DNA from: Myxococcota bacterium
Lineage (GTDB): Bacteria; Myxococcota_A; UBA796; JAFGLY01
Direction of reading: 5' to 3'
Assembly: GCA_024276675.1 (NCBI GenBank)
Contig: JAJRWT010000017.1
Span: 23,098 to 87,097 of the forward strand
DNA: 64,000 nt
A program made the position numbers and the translations under genes. This document shows positions 51,918-60,972 of this stretch, in pieces. Positions within the stretch are counted from its first letter, which is position 1. Each line of letters begins with the position of its first letter. The notes under the pieces were generated by a model. That model ran no database searches. It saw nothing but the letters and a program-made list of their open reading frames with translations, and had not been told where the DNA came from.

Positions 51918-53419
51918 CTCGGGGGATCGGGCCAAGGTTTTCGGCTTACATCGAAGAGGATCATCACACAGACGATGCAATTCCCTTCCACTGCGCCCAG
52001 GCTCTGCCGGGGTTGCTGTTGGGATTGAGCGCAGGGCTTGCGTCGGTGGGCGTGACTCTGGGCCTTGATGGAGAACTTTCACGTATTTTTCTGGGGCTGG
52101 TTTTTCTGGGGAGCGCAGTCCTGCTGGGCTTGCGCTCCGAACCGCTGGTGGAAGTCCGTAAGGCAACAAGGTCGGGCAGGGTACGGCAGGCTTCCCCCCG
52201 CTGGCTGGGCTTTGCCCTGCCAGCGTCTCGGAAGGGGCAGCCGCAAAGCGAAGAGGGCGAAGCGGAGGACACGGAGGGAAGAACAGCCGGGGGCAGCGTC
52301 GAGGACGATGAGGCCCCGACCGACCCCGTTGTCTTGCCGGGGCCCGGTGCCGCACCACGGTTCGCCAGGGAGCCGCATGCAGGCAAGGAGAACCCTGTCC
52401 AACATCCCCCACCGTCTCCTCGAAGGCAACTGCTTATCGCCAGAGATCAACTACGAGTCTTGAAATCGGCAACCACCTGGCAGCAGGTGGAGGAGGAGCT
52501 GATCCAGTTGCCAAGGCGGGCTGGTGACCCTCGAAGGCTCATGGAGATCTTGCAGATTTTCGTACGTTCGACGACCAACGGCGCCCATCTCTGGCTTGCC
52601 CGGGATCTGCTTCTCCGAATATCCATGGCTGACGATAGCCTTGGCATCGATGTCATGGATGCCAGGGAAAGAGGCGTGGCCAACAGCCTGGCCAGCGGAA
52701 TCCTGGATCACCTGCCGGATAGATCACGACTGCGAGCGCGGCGCATTGTGATGGAATCCATGCGAGCCATACCGGCCGGGCGCTTTCTCATGGGTAGTCC
52801 GGAACGGGAAGCCGGAAGGAGTGAAATAGAGGGTCCCGTTCACGAGGTGGTGTTCAGGAGGGGGTATTCCATGATGTCCGTACCTGTGACCAACGCGCTC
52901 TACGAACTCTTCGACCCCGGCCACAGGGCACACCGGCTGAGTACCTTCAGCGCCGATCATCCCGTGGTTCACGTGACCTGGTACGAGGCAGCCCTGTTCG
53001 CGGAGTGGCTCGGATATCGACTCCCAACCGAAACCGAATGGGAGTACGCTGCCAGGGCCGGTTCACGGGGGCGGTACTGGAGTGGTGACCGCCGGGAAGA
53101 CCTGGACAAGGTGGGATGGTTCAACGGGAACAATGCCTGGTCCACGCGGGCCGTCGGGCGAAAGCCTCCCAATCCCTGGGGGCTGCACGACGTACATGGA
53201 AACGTGTGGGAATGGTGCGAGGACCATTCCATGCGAGACTATTCTCAGGGACCTCCTGTTGATCCCCACCTGCCTTTCCTCAGCTCCGACAGCTCCGCCA
53301 GGAGAGTGGTGCGGGGCGGCTCCTGGGTCTTTTCCGCAAGGTACTGCCGTTCGGCATATCGCTATGAGAGCGATCCCCGCTATGGCCTGGAGGGGATAGG
53401 CTTCCGGTTGGCCGGGTGA
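51914..53419 (+). CDS. membrane protein with C-terminal SUMF1-like domain
   Basis: The GTG overlaps the previous TGA and follows GGAGG, giving 501 residues. Two hydrophobic segments lie near residues 30-70 (LPGLLLGLSAGLASVGVTLG, IFLGLVFLGSAVLLGL). A charged, low-complexity linker spans ~90-170. A helical region follows, and the SUMF1-like domain spans residues ~290-500 (IPAGRFLMGSPEREAGR, VTWYEAALFAEWLGYRLP, WEYAARAGSRGRYW, NVWEWCEDHS). It is a paralogue of its upstream neighbour, and the pair is coupled. Catalytic cysteines of true FGE are not apparent. Ends in TGA. Confidence 0.75.
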   Translation: MTRGIGPRFSAYIEEDHHTDDAIPFHCAQALPGLLLGLSAGLASVGVTLGLDGELSRIFLGLVFLGSAVLLGLRSEPLVEVRKATRSGRVRQASPRWLGFALPASRKGQPQSEEGEAEDTEGRTAGGSVEDDEAPTDPVVLPGPGAAPRFAREPHAGKENPVQHPPPSPRRQLLIARDQLRVLKSATTWQQVEEELIQLPRRAGDPRRLMEILQIFVRSTTNGAHLWLARDLLLRISMADDSLGIDVMDARERGVANSLASGILDHLPDRSRLRARRIVMESMRAIPAGRFLMGSPEREAGRSEIEGPVHEVVFRRGYSMMSVPVTNALYELFDPGHRAHRLSTFSADHPVVHVTWYEAALFAEWLGYRLPTETEWEYAARAGSRGRYWSGDRREDLDKVGWFNGNNAWSTRAVGRKPPNPWGLHDVHGNVWEWCEDHSMRDYSQGPPVDPHLPFLSSDSSARRVVRGGSWVFSARYCRSAYRYESDPRYGLEGIGFRLAG

Positions 53420-53667
53420 ATCGCTCAAGAACGATTCTTGCGTCCGGGCGCCATCTACCCTCAAGCCAGGTGGATTATCGCGCCGGGGGGATTCCCCGAA
53501 GGCGGGGCGCGACGGACGCGTGCGGAGGGATGTCCCCAGGGTACCGAGTGGCGATCTCACTGGCCTGGACGCGGCGGACGCACGCCGAGGGATGTCCCCA
53601 CTCCGCCCATGCCTCCCTGGCTGGACACGTTCCCATGTCATCGTTGCCTCGAAGGCTCTTGGAAAGT
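53420..53667. other. structured intergenic region with hairpin and direct repeats
   Basis: About 250 bp between convergent genes, with no gene. CGCGCC (53479-53484) pairs with GGCGCG (53506-53511) and encloses GGGG/CCCC pairing, a terminator-like structure. Two 25-bp near-identical direct copies follow. Confidence 0.55.
53514..53600. repeat. 25-bp direct repeat pair
   Basis: Copies at 53514-53538 and 53576-53600 share GGACGC and the end GAGGGATGTCCCCA with a few mismatches between. They lie next to the hairpin and within the same intergenic region. The origin is unknown. Confidence 0.6.
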
Positions 53668-54804
53668 TCAGAAAGCACCGCAGTACGTGACGTTTGCAGG
53701 GTAGAGCAGGGTGTCCATGGATTCCAGCTCCCGGGCGTCGCTCCAACTCCACAGGACAAGGCTGGCGGAGTTGTGATCCGCGAGCCACACGTCGCCGTCG
53801 GGATTGCGGGTCCAACCAGGGTAGAAACCCGTTCCCACCTCCGCCACGCGAGTGCCGCGGGATAGATTCCATATCTGGATGTGGTTGCTCCAGTCTTCGT
53901 CGTAACCCGAGAGCCACGCGGTGGAATCGTCCACCAGGGCATCGTAGATATTCAGCTCAACAGTGCTTTCTTCCAGTAGAACGCTGGTGCTGGCCGAGCC
54001 CCCGAGGTCCACCTGGAACAGACCGCCATCCAGGGCCAATTCACCGTCGTTTTCGAAGGCGCCAACAGCGCTGGCGATTGCCTGCTGCTCCGAGAGGTTC
54101 CAGTTCCCGGTGGGGTTGTCCAATGGCAGCGTGATCTCGGTGTGTACCTCAAGGTCTTCCGGGTCTATTCCCAGCAGCAGGCTGCCCCCTGCCGGTTGCC
54201 AGGAGAGTTCTCTGTCCATTCGTTCCAGCGTGACCCAGAGGCTGTCCGAAAGAACAAAGAGGGTGCTGGCCTCCGGGATTCCGTCGTCGTCTGCCCAGGG
54301 GGACAAGTCGATTCGGGAGAGTTCTTCACCGCTCTGCCAGTCGGCCACCAGGATGTATGGCTCCTCGTAGAGGGTGACAAAGGCTCGATCTCCGTAGAAC
54401 AGAGCCGAGCGGGGGTTGGAACCGTTGCCCGTGGACCATTGGGCCACGGTTGCGCCCGATTCAGGATCCACAAACTGGAGGTTGTCGCCGTAGAGACGGT
54501 TGATGATGAGCAACCATGGGCCGGCACATGCTGCGACGGCGTCGGAGTGGGCGTATCCACCCTGGGCCACCCAGGTCCCAGCCAGGGGATCAGCAACGCC
54601 ATAGGCCCCCATCTCGAAGGTGGCGTCCGATTCCAGGAGCAGGAGGCGGTCCGGGCCCGTGTAGCTCCAGAAGCCGGCAGGTGGTGCCCAGTTGCCTGGA
54701 AATCCGGTTTCTCCTGTATCCGGGGTTGGGGTGCTCTCCTGGCAGGAGAGACAGGAAAGAGCGACCAGCGCCAGGGCGCTGTGGACCTGGTGTCCTCGGG
54801 CCAT
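53668..54804 (-). CDS. lipoprotein with beta-propeller-like body
   Basis: The ATG at 54804 gives 378 residues. The signal ends in a lipobox (SALALVALSCLSC), followed by a Thr/Pro/Asp/Gly linker (ESTPTPDTGETG). The body consists of repeated hydrophobic-Gly/Asp strands with recurring Trp (TWVAQGGYAHSDAVAACAG, ALFYGDRAFVTLYEEPY, SDSLWVTLERMDRE), as in a beta-propeller. I recognise no conserved active site. It is likely a surface or periplasmic binding protein. Ends in TGA. Confidence 0.65.
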   Translation of the reverse strand: MARGHQVHSALALVALSCLSCQESTPTPDTGETGFPGNWAPPAGFWSYTGPDRLLLLESDATFEMGAYGVADPLAGTWVAQGGYAHSDAVAACAGPWLLIINRLYGDNLQFVDPESGATVAQWSTGNGSNPRSALFYGDRAFVTLYEEPYILVADWQSGEELSRIDLSPWADDDGIPEASTLFVLSDSLWVTLERMDRELSWQPAGGSLLLGIDPEDLEVHTEITLPLDNPTGNWNLSEQQAIASAVGAFENDGELALDGGLFQVDLGGSASTSVLLEESTVELNIYDALVDDSTAWLSGYDEDWSNHIQIWNLSRGTRVAEVGTGFYPGWTRNPDGDVWLADHNSASLVLWSWSDARELESMDTLLYPANVTYCGAF

Positions 54805-54889
54805 TACGGATGTTCCATGGTTGAGCATTTGATTGTTGAAGAGGGCTACGAAACCGGCTGATAGCATATACCAGGAGCGAAGGCAGGGC

Positions 54890-56389
54890 GTGCGTGCATT
54901 TCATGGCCATGAGCGCGATGGAGCAGTCTCTCTTGCGCGAGAGACCGTTGACGGCTCGTTGCATCCGCCCGCCGCGCTCCTGGCCGTCTTTTTTTCCCTT
55001 TCGCTGATGCTGGCCTCGCTCTCCTGCTCGAACCCACTGGAGCACCTGCCGTTGATCCGGGACGATCAGCAGATCCGGGATTGCATGTACAGCCGCCAGG
55101 CGCAACCTGAAAGACCCGACATCGTGTTGGTTGCCTTTTCCGGGCTTCGTGCCGGACATGGCAGCCTTGGGGAAGCTCAGCGGGCGTTGATGGAGGCGGT
55201 GGGCGTGGAGCCGGTCATGAGCGCCATTTCGGCCTACGCGCAAAGCATATCGCCCCACGTGAGCCTTGGTTCGCTCCTGACGGGAATGTATCCGTCGGCA
55301 ATTCCGCTGTGCGGGCCATTTGCCGGAGTGGAAAACGATCTCGCGGAGCGACCGTGGTGTTTCTACCTGCCGCCCACGCGGAGCACCATTGCGGAAGTGC
55401 TGTCCGTCTATGGCTACAGCACGCTGTTGCTGGGCAGTTCACCCCATCTGCTGCTCAGCCTGGATGAGGGTTTTCAGGATCATTTCTGGGCTGATGCCCA
55501 TGAACCGTGGGCCTCTGTAATCACGGAGTTCCAGCGTTGGTGGAGGGCAAACGACACCACGCCCAGGTTCGTGTTGCTCCAGCCTGGCATAGACACCTTC
55601 GATCCCACGACCTCCGAAACCGGCGAAGATCCTGTCAGTGGAAGCGATACCCAGGCTCTTGAACGGCGCTACGTCAGGATGGCCACTGTGGCTGGAAGGA
55701 ATCTGTCACAGGTACTGGACATACTGCGCGACGGGAGCAGCCACAGGCCATGGTGGCTATGGATCACCTCGACTAACGGCATCAGCCTGGCCGAAACCAG
55801 CGGACCCTCCGACGCGGACAGGCAGCAGATCCTGCGGCAGCTTGGATCTGTGGGCAGCTCCATCGTGTTGGAACGAACCATACACGTGCCACTTCAGGCA
55901 TGGACGAGTTGCTCCGTCAAGACCCGGCACCAGGTTGCAAGGCCAGTACAGTTGGTGGATGTTTTTCCATCCATCGCGGCCATTGCCGGCGCCATGCCCC
56001 CTGCAGATCTTCAAGGCAGCGATCTGCTGTCAAATCCTGTCTCCGACGACAGCCTGGCTTTCAGCGAGTTCGGAGACATGCTTGCCCTGCGGCAGGGAAA
56101 CCTGTTGCTGACATTCAGGTGCTATCTACACGACAGGACCTCTCTTGATCCCGAGGTGACCGATCGCCTGGTACACGAGAGTGTCGAGGCAGAAAACTAC
56201 GCACTGCACGATGTAGTCGCGGATCCGTTCCAGCACGGCAACCTGCTCAACCAGGAATGGAGCAGGGCTCTTTCCATGCGAGAACAGCTCATAGACTTCC
56301 GTCGGGGTCCGGGAGCCCTTCCCGCCGAGTCACTGGTCCAGCCCAGGCTGGACCAACTCCGGCTGACGCCTTCACAGGGGTACTGGTAG
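54890..56389 (+). CDS. sulfatase-fold lipoprotein, catalytic residues lost
   Basis: GTG at 54890 gives 499 residues; upstream codons are open, so the start is uncertain. A lipobox (SLSLMLASLSC) ends the signal. The alkaline phosphatase/sulfatase fold is recognisable: PDIVLVAFSGLRAGHGS stands where active family members have the metal-binding Asp, YAQSISPHVSLGSLLTGMYP where the nucleophile Cys/Ser or Thr sits, and WLWITSTNGISLAE where DHG with metal ligands is expected. The Asp, the Cys and the Asp-His pair are all replaced, so it is probably a pseudoenzyme. The end (LRLTPSQGYW) matches the family. A paralogue lies at 60973-62451. Ends in TAG; the next gene starts one base later. Confidence 0.75.
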   Translation: MRAFHGHERDGAVSLARETVDGSLHPPAALLAVFFSLSLMLASLSCSNPLEHLPLIRDDQQIRDCMYSRQAQPERPDIVLVAFSGLRAGHGSLGEAQRALMEAVGVEPVMSAISAYAQSISPHVSLGSLLTGMYPSAIPLCGPFAGVENDLAERPWCFYLPPTRSTIAEVLSVYGYSTLLLGSSPHLLLSLDEGFQDHFWADAHEPWASVITEFQRWWRANDTTPRFVLLQPGIDTFDPTTSETGEDPVSGSDTQALERRYVRMATVAGRNLSQVLDILRDGSSHRPWWLWITSTNGISLAETSGPSDADRQQILRQLGSVGSSIVLERTIHVPLQAWTSCSVKTRHQVARPVQLVDVFPSIAAIAGAMPPADLQGSDLLSNPVSDDSLAFSEFGDMLALRQGNLLLTFRCYLHDRTSLDPEVTDRLVHESVEAENYALHDVVADPFQHGNLLNQEWSRALSMREQLIDFRRGPGALPAESLVQPRLDQLRLTPSQGYW

Positions 56390-56390
56390 T

Positions 56391-57305
56391 GTGACTTCGA
56401 TCCATCGCCACAGGGTCCCGCTGTCCCGAATGCAAGCGTTGCTGATCATGCTTGTGTTTTCTGCGTGTGGATGGGGCTCCGTGAGCACGAAGTTCACCAC
56501 AGGGACCAGCCCGACAATTGCCTACACCGCCTTGAAGCAACAGGCCCCCATGAACTTCGTGGAACTGGGGGGGGGTACATTCCAGATGGGCAGCCCGGAA
56601 TCGGAGGAAGGCGCCAAACCGTGGGAACAACCAGCCCACCTGGTCACTGTCTCGCCTTTCTTGATCTCTGAAACAGAGGTCACCGTGGCTCAGTGGGAGG
56701 CCGTGATGGGGGACGGCGCTTCGGTGGACCGTGATAATGGTGATTACCCGGTTGGAGAGATCACCTGGTGCGATGCCATATCTTTCGCCAACCGCCTGTC
56801 CCTGCTGGAGGGCCTACCCGCGGCGTATACCGGAGTTCAGCGGTGCCCTTCCAGCCGGACTGCCGGTTGGGACGAGGGCGTAGCTGGTTTCAGGCTTCCC
56901 ACGGAAGCGGAGTGGGAATACGCCGCTCGTGCTGGAACGACCAGCAGGTTCTGGAGCGGCGATTCCGAAATTGATCTCGCCAGGGTCGGCTGGTACGACA
57001 AGAACGCTGGAAGCGTGCATCGCGTGAAGGAAAAACCCCCCAACCCCTGGGGACTCTACGATATCCACGGATCGGTGTGGGAGTGGGTCTGGGACGGCTT
57101 CGCTCCGTACACGAGCCGGCGGGAGCGTGATCCGGTATCAGCCCCTGGCAGAGACCTGCGCCACGTGGCCCGAGGCGGAGGATACTGGCATGGAAGCGCC
57201 GACGGGGCTCGCTGCGCGTCCAGGAGGGTGTTGATGGAAGGGGATCGCGGATGGGACTGGAGCAGGGACATGGGTTTTCGTCTGGCACTGTCCGCGAGCC
57301 GGTGA
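56391..57305 (+). CDS. SUMF1-like domain lipoprotein
   Basis: 304 residues from a GTG one base after the previous stop, or 291 from the ATG at 56430. The hydrophobic start ends with a lipobox-like LIMLVFSAC. Residues ~45-300 are a SUMF1-type domain: NFVELGGGTFQMGSPESEEG, ISETEVTVAQWEAVMGDG, LPTEAEWEYAARAGTTSRFW, VWEWVWDGF and VARGGGYWHGSADGARCASR. It lacks the two-Cys motif of true formylglycine-generating enzymes. It is in operon with the pseudo-sulfatase and the GH2-like gene. Ends in TGA. Confidence 0.78.
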   Translation: MTSIHRHRVPLSRMQALLIMLVFSACGWGSVSTKFTTGTSPTIAYTALKQQAPMNFVELGGGTFQMGSPESEEGAKPWEQPAHLVTVSPFLISETEVTVAQWEAVMGDGASVDRDNGDYPVGEITWCDAISFANRLSLLEGLPAAYTGVQRCPSSRTAGWDEGVAGFRLPTEAEWEYAARAGTTSRFWSGDSEIDLARVGWYDKNAGSVHRVKEKPPNPWGLYDIHGSVWEWVWDGFAPYTSRRERDPVSAPGRDLRHVARGGGYWHGSADGARCASRRVLMEGDRGWDWSRDMGFRLALSASR

Positions 57306-57309
57306 CATC

Positions 57310-59067
57310 ATGATATTGCCGCATGGAACAAAGGTCATCGTGTTTGTTCTGTTGTTCCTGGCCTGCAACGGCGTAGTTTCAATGGAGCCGCCGGACTTCC
57401 CACGGGCCAGGATCATCCTGGCGGGGCGTTGGGAAGCCATGCCTGTTCAGCCCCTGGCTCTTGGCGGCTCGAAGCCGCAGCCTGGCAGGGAGGAAGCGAT
57501 CCTGTTGGAGACAGCAGTAGAGCTATCGGAGGAACTTGCCAACCGCGATGCCTCGCTGCTGCTGGAAGGCACATGGTGGAAGGCGCGTATCGAGGTAAAC
57601 GGACATCGTCTGCCCGAGGTGGCGGGAAGCCCCGGTGGGGTGGAGGTGCCCCTGGGACAATTGCTGAGAACCGGCTCCAACGATCTCCGTCTCGAGCTGT
57701 ACAGAGCAGTTGACCAGGATCCGCTCCTCACCGCGTCTTGTTGTTTCGGAGGTCTTTCCGCTTCCACGCCGGTCCTGCTCCTGCGTCCTGAAACCCATGT
57801 CCGTGATCTGGCCCTTGCCCTGTCACCTCGTGGTGATTCGGTAACCGTCTCTGTCCATCTCTCCGGGCTGGAGTCCGGGAGTTTTCTGGAAGTCTTGGCT
57901 GTACTCGATGGAGAGGTGCTGGCCAGCCTGGGAAGAGTACCCGTGGAGAGTGACACGGTGGTCTTTTCTTCCACGTCGAAAGCCCTTCCCGGATGGAGGC
58001 GGGAAGGGCTCTTCCATGTCCTCGCTCTCTGGACGGATCGAGATGGCAGACTGTTGGACGCCTATGCCCAACTCACCGGGCTACGCTCCATAACCATGGA
58101 AGAGGATGGCTTCGTTGTTGACGGCAAGAGCTGGACCGGTCTCGCGGTGCGAGCCCAGTTGAACCGTTCACCATCAACACAGTTCAGGGAGCTATTGGGG
58201 GCCGGCATCGGTGCATTGGAGGTTCACGGGGGAATTCCCAGCACAAGTTGGCTCCGTGAAGCCGACGAAATGGGGCTGGCCCTGGTGATCCTGCCACGCT
58301 GCGATGGGGAGGCATGGAGCAACGTCCGTTCCAGCATGGTGATGGACAAGCTCGGTGTCCTGGCAAGGCACTCGTCGCAGCTCCGGCAGCAGGATGACCA
58401 GATGATTCGCTCGCTCTATCCACACCCTTCAGTGCTGGCCTGGATTTGCGAAGGGGAGCCGGCCGTGGCGGCACAGCTCTGCGCTGGTTTTCGTGAAGAT
58501 CCCATATCCAGGCCCGTGATCGCGGGGGAACCAGGAACCAGGACGCTTTTCGGGCTTGACGAACTCCGTGCTTCCCCTCAGCGGCCGAGCCAACTTTTCT
58601 GGATGACCGAGATCACCAGAGCCAGGGAGGAGCATTCTCTGGGCGAAGTGGCGGAGATATTTCATGAAGCCGTCAAGGCGGGGCGTCTTGGCGGTGTGGC
58701 TCTTCCACCCCCACCCGACCCGGAGCAGGAGGAAGAATGGCGTGCAGCGTGGGCGCGGGTGGCCAGGGAGTTGGGAAACTGTGAGCTGCATGTGTCGGAA
58801 AGGCGGAGAGCCAGCGCCGAGATCCAAGTCCAGGGAGCAGAGGCAGGAGCATTGTTGTGGCTGGAGGTTCCCTGGCAGACTCCACTGGGCGTGGTGGCGG
58901 ACCAGGAGGGCAGGGCCAACATGTCAACCTACTACCAGGGACCAGCCGTCTTGAGGATGGGAGGCCGTGCCAGGTCCATATCGCTGGATGAGGCTTCGTG
59001 GAAGGATGGAATCCGCCAGGCCAGCCCCCTCGTGGTGAGGGCAGGGGAAGCCTGGAACCTCCGGTGA
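57310..59067 (+). CDS. putative glycoside hydrolase-like lipoprotein
   Basis: 585 residues, ATG four bases after the previous stop. A signal (VIVFVLLFLAC) ends in a lipobox Cys. The N-terminal ~200 residues look like a jelly-roll sugar-binding domain (LLLEGTWWKARIEVNGHRLPEV, GTGSNDLRLELY-like LLRTGSNDLRLELYR). The middle part is Ig-like, and the second half (FRELLGAGIGALEVHGGIPST, MGLALVILPRC) resembles the TIM-barrel part of GH2 proteins. Typical GH2 catalytic Glu motifs are not evident. Perhaps a carbohydrate-binding or inactive member; uncertain. Ends in TGA. Confidence 0.6.
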   Translation: MILPHGTKVIVFVLLFLACNGVVSMEPPDFPRARIILAGRWEAMPVQPLALGGSKPQPGREEAILLETAVELSEELANRDASLLLEGTWWKARIEVNGHRLPEVAGSPGGVEVPLGQLLRTGSNDLRLELYRAVDQDPLLTASCCFGGLSASTPVLLLRPETHVRDLALALSPRGDSVTVSVHLSGLESGSFLEVLAVLDGEVLASLGRVPVESDTVVFSSTSKALPGWRREGLFHVLALWTDRDGRLLDAYAQLTGLRSITMEEDGFVVDGKSWTGLAVRAQLNRSPSTQFRELLGAGIGALEVHGGIPSTSWLREADEMGLALVILPRCDGEAWSNVRSSMVMDKLGVLARHSSQLRQQDDQMIRSLYPHPSVLAWICEGEPAVAAQLCAGFREDPISRPVIAGEPGTRTLFGLDELRASPQRPSQLFWMTEITRAREEHSLGEVAEIFHEAVKAGRLGGVALPPPPDPEQEEEWRAAWARVARELGNCELHVSERRRASAEIQVQGAEAGALLWLEVPWQTPLGVVADQEGRANMSTYYQGPAVLRMGGRARSISLDEASWKDGIRQASPLVVRAGEAWNLR

Positions 59068-59084
59068 CGAGGCACGTCCCGACA

Positions 59085-59097
59085 CTGGGATACCCAG
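59085..59097. terminator. short hairpin between convergent genes
   Basis: CTGGG-ATA-CCCAG forms a 5-bp stem with a three-base loop, 18 bases after the stop of the GH2-like gene and 20 bases before the stop of the convergent TauE gene. A weak bidirectional terminator is possible. Confidence 0.4.
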
Positions 59098-59117
59098 CGG
59101 TACCAGGCCACGGGGCA

Positions 59118-59906
59118 CTATCCTGTAATTGCCGCGAGCTGGTCGTACAGGAGTGACCACATGCCTGTGAGCTTGGCGGCCATGGCCAGGACCGCCAGCA
59201 CGAGCACCCGGCGCACCCATTTTTCGCCCCATGAGACCACCCACATGCTGCCCAACCAGCCTCCCAGGGCGTTCCCCAGCGCAAGGAGGAGCCCATGGGA
59301 CCACCTGATGGAGCCCGAGAACGCGAACACCGTGAACGCCCCAAGCGAATACACGAACATCACGGTTACTTTTACGCTGTTTGCGCGAACCAGGTCCATC
59401 CCGTTCAGCAGTGTCAGGCAGAGTAGTATTACAAAGCCTGCTCCAGCCTGTATGAAGCCACCGTAGATTCCCACGAAGAAGAAGGCTGTCGCTGCCAGGA
59501 GACGATGCTTCCCGTCCATCGACACCTGGTCCTTTTGCAGGCGGCGCACGGGGTTCCAAAGGATCAAGCCCAGGGAAACCACCATGACCGCGGCCAGGAT
59601 GCGCTTGAAGGTTTCTCCGGAGGTGTCGAGCGCGATGTGGGCACCAAGGGCTGCTCCCGCAGTGGCAAAGATGCCAAGCAGCAAGCTGAAGGAGAGATCC
59701 CCCACTCCCTTGCTCCTGAATCCGGCCATGGCGGATGCATTTTGGACCGTGATGGCCACGCGGTTCGTGGCGTTTGCCTCGATGGGGCTAAAGCCAAGAA
59801 AGATGAGTGCTGGCATGGAGAGAAGAGAACCACCCCCTCCCACGGTGTTGAAGAACCCCGCCACCAGGCCCAGCCCTATGACGAAAAGCCCCGTTGTGAT
59901 CTCCAT
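59118..59906 (-). CDS. TauE/SafE family sulfite exporter-like permease
   Basis: The ATG at 59906 gives 262 residues with about eight helices in two symmetric halves. Family signatures: LVAGFFNTVGGGGSLLSMPALIFLG at the N-terminus and IYGGFIQAGAGFVILLCLTLL in the middle. TauE/SafE permeases export sulfite, sulfoacetate or other organic anions. No sulfonate pathway gene is visible here. It follows an alpha/beta hydrolase gene on the same strand, separated by ~20 bp. Ends in TAG. Confidence 0.92.
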   Translation of the reverse strand: MEITTGLFVIGLGLVAGFFNTVGGGGSLLSMPALIFLGFSPIEANATNRVAITVQNASAMAGFRSKGVGDLSFSLLLGIFATAGAALGAHIALDTSGETFKRILAAVMVVSLGLILWNPVRRLQKDQVSMDGKHRLLAATAFFFVGIYGGFIQAGAGFVILLCLTLLNGMDLVRANSVKVTVMFVYSLGAFTVFAFSGSIRWSHGLLLALGNALGGWLGSMWVVSWGEKWVRRVLVLAVLAMAAKLTGMWSLLYDQLAAITG

Positions 59907-59926
59907 TGCCGGGCTCCCGTGTGAGT

Positions 59927-60802
59927 TCAGGTTTGGTGCATCTCGTTCAGGAAACTCCTGGTGGTGCGGTTGACTATTCCCGGATATTCGATGAGTGCAG
60001 TGTGGGTGCCTCCCTCTATCATCAAGAAGGTCACACCTGGTATGTGGTCTCGCATGTAGTTGGATACGGCGGCGGGGGTGAACTTGTCTTTTTCGCCGGC
60101 CAGCACCAGGGTGGGCACTGAGATGCCTGGCAGTACGTCCCGGGCGGAGTGTCGCATGGCGCCGAGTGCCATTCGAAGGCCATTGGGTACGTCCAGCGTG
60201 CGTTGATGAAGGTAGAAGGGTCTCATCATTCCGGGGCTGGCATTCGTTCCTCCGCAAAGGCGTGCCAGGGGGTGAAGCAGGGGCAGGTGGAAAAGAGCGT
60301 GCCAGGTGGTGGAAGAGAGACGGGGAAGACGATTGGCCATTGACTCCAGCAGTACTCGCCAGACACTTTCGGGGATGGGAAGCCCGAAGATCCCGGAGAG
60401 GGGGTTCTCGAAGGGCCCCAGGTAGGCCATGAGGCTGAGTACCCGTTGTGGAAACATGCGGTATGCTTCCAGGATAACCTGTACGCCCAGAGAGAAGCCT
60501 GCCAGGTGAACCCTGCCTGTTGACAGTTGGTCCATTATGGCCTCCACATCTCTGGCCAGGTGATGAATACCGGTGTTCTGGGGGTCTGATGGGCTGCTCG
60601 AGTCTCCGTGGCCGCGTAGATCGAAAGTTACCAGGCGGTAGTCGGATGCCAGATCTCTATGGAGAAAAGCCCAGTATGATGCTGTGGTGAATAAGCCGTT
60701 CACCCAGAGGATGGTCTCGCGGGATCTCTGGTTTCCTGATACCCGGCAGGCCAGGAGAGTGTCATCCCAGGAACGAACTGTGAAACTTTGCCCGGGGAGC
60801 AC
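59927..60802 (-). CDS. alpha/beta hydrolase
   Basis: 291 residues from a GTG after AAGGAGG. The fold shows ILWVNGLFTTASYW (oxyanion region), the nucleophile elbow HLAGFSLGVQVI, an acid after VPTLVLAGEKDKF and a catalytic His in EGGTHTALIEYP. Homologues include haloperoxidases, esterases and lactonases. The substrate cannot be given. It shares an operon with the TauE permease. Ends in TGA. Confidence 0.9.
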   Translation of the reverse strand: MLPGQSFTVRSWDDTLLACRVSGNQRSRETILWVNGLFTTASYWAFLHRDLASDYRLVTFDLRGHGDSSSPSDPQNTGIHHLARDVEAIMDQLSTGRVHLAGFSLGVQVILEAYRMFPQRVLSLMAYLGPFENPLSGIFGLPIPESVWRVLLESMANRLPRLSSTTWHALFHLPLLHPLARLCGGTNASPGMMRPFYLHQRTLDVPNGLRMALGAMRHSARDVLPGISVPTLVLAGEKDKFTPAAVSNYMRDHIPGVTFLMIEGGTHTALIEYPGIVNRTTRSFLNEMHQT

Positions 60803-60972
60803 GATTCCTCCTTGGAGCCCTTGACGGCCCTGGTTTCCTGGGTATCGGAATTCAAGCTGGGGCTGGATTGTGATGTCAGGTTTTGCTTCCGATGCTGCAA
60901 ACGCTGACCTTGCCCAACGTCTGGGGTTTACAGCGCTCAGTTACTAGCTGGAGGCTATACTCGCTACCTGAG

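Noticed and set aside
54890..57305. Active sulfatase with formylglycine-generating partner
   Set aside because: The nucleophile and metal residues of the sulfatase and the two-cysteine site of the SUMF1-like protein are both missing.
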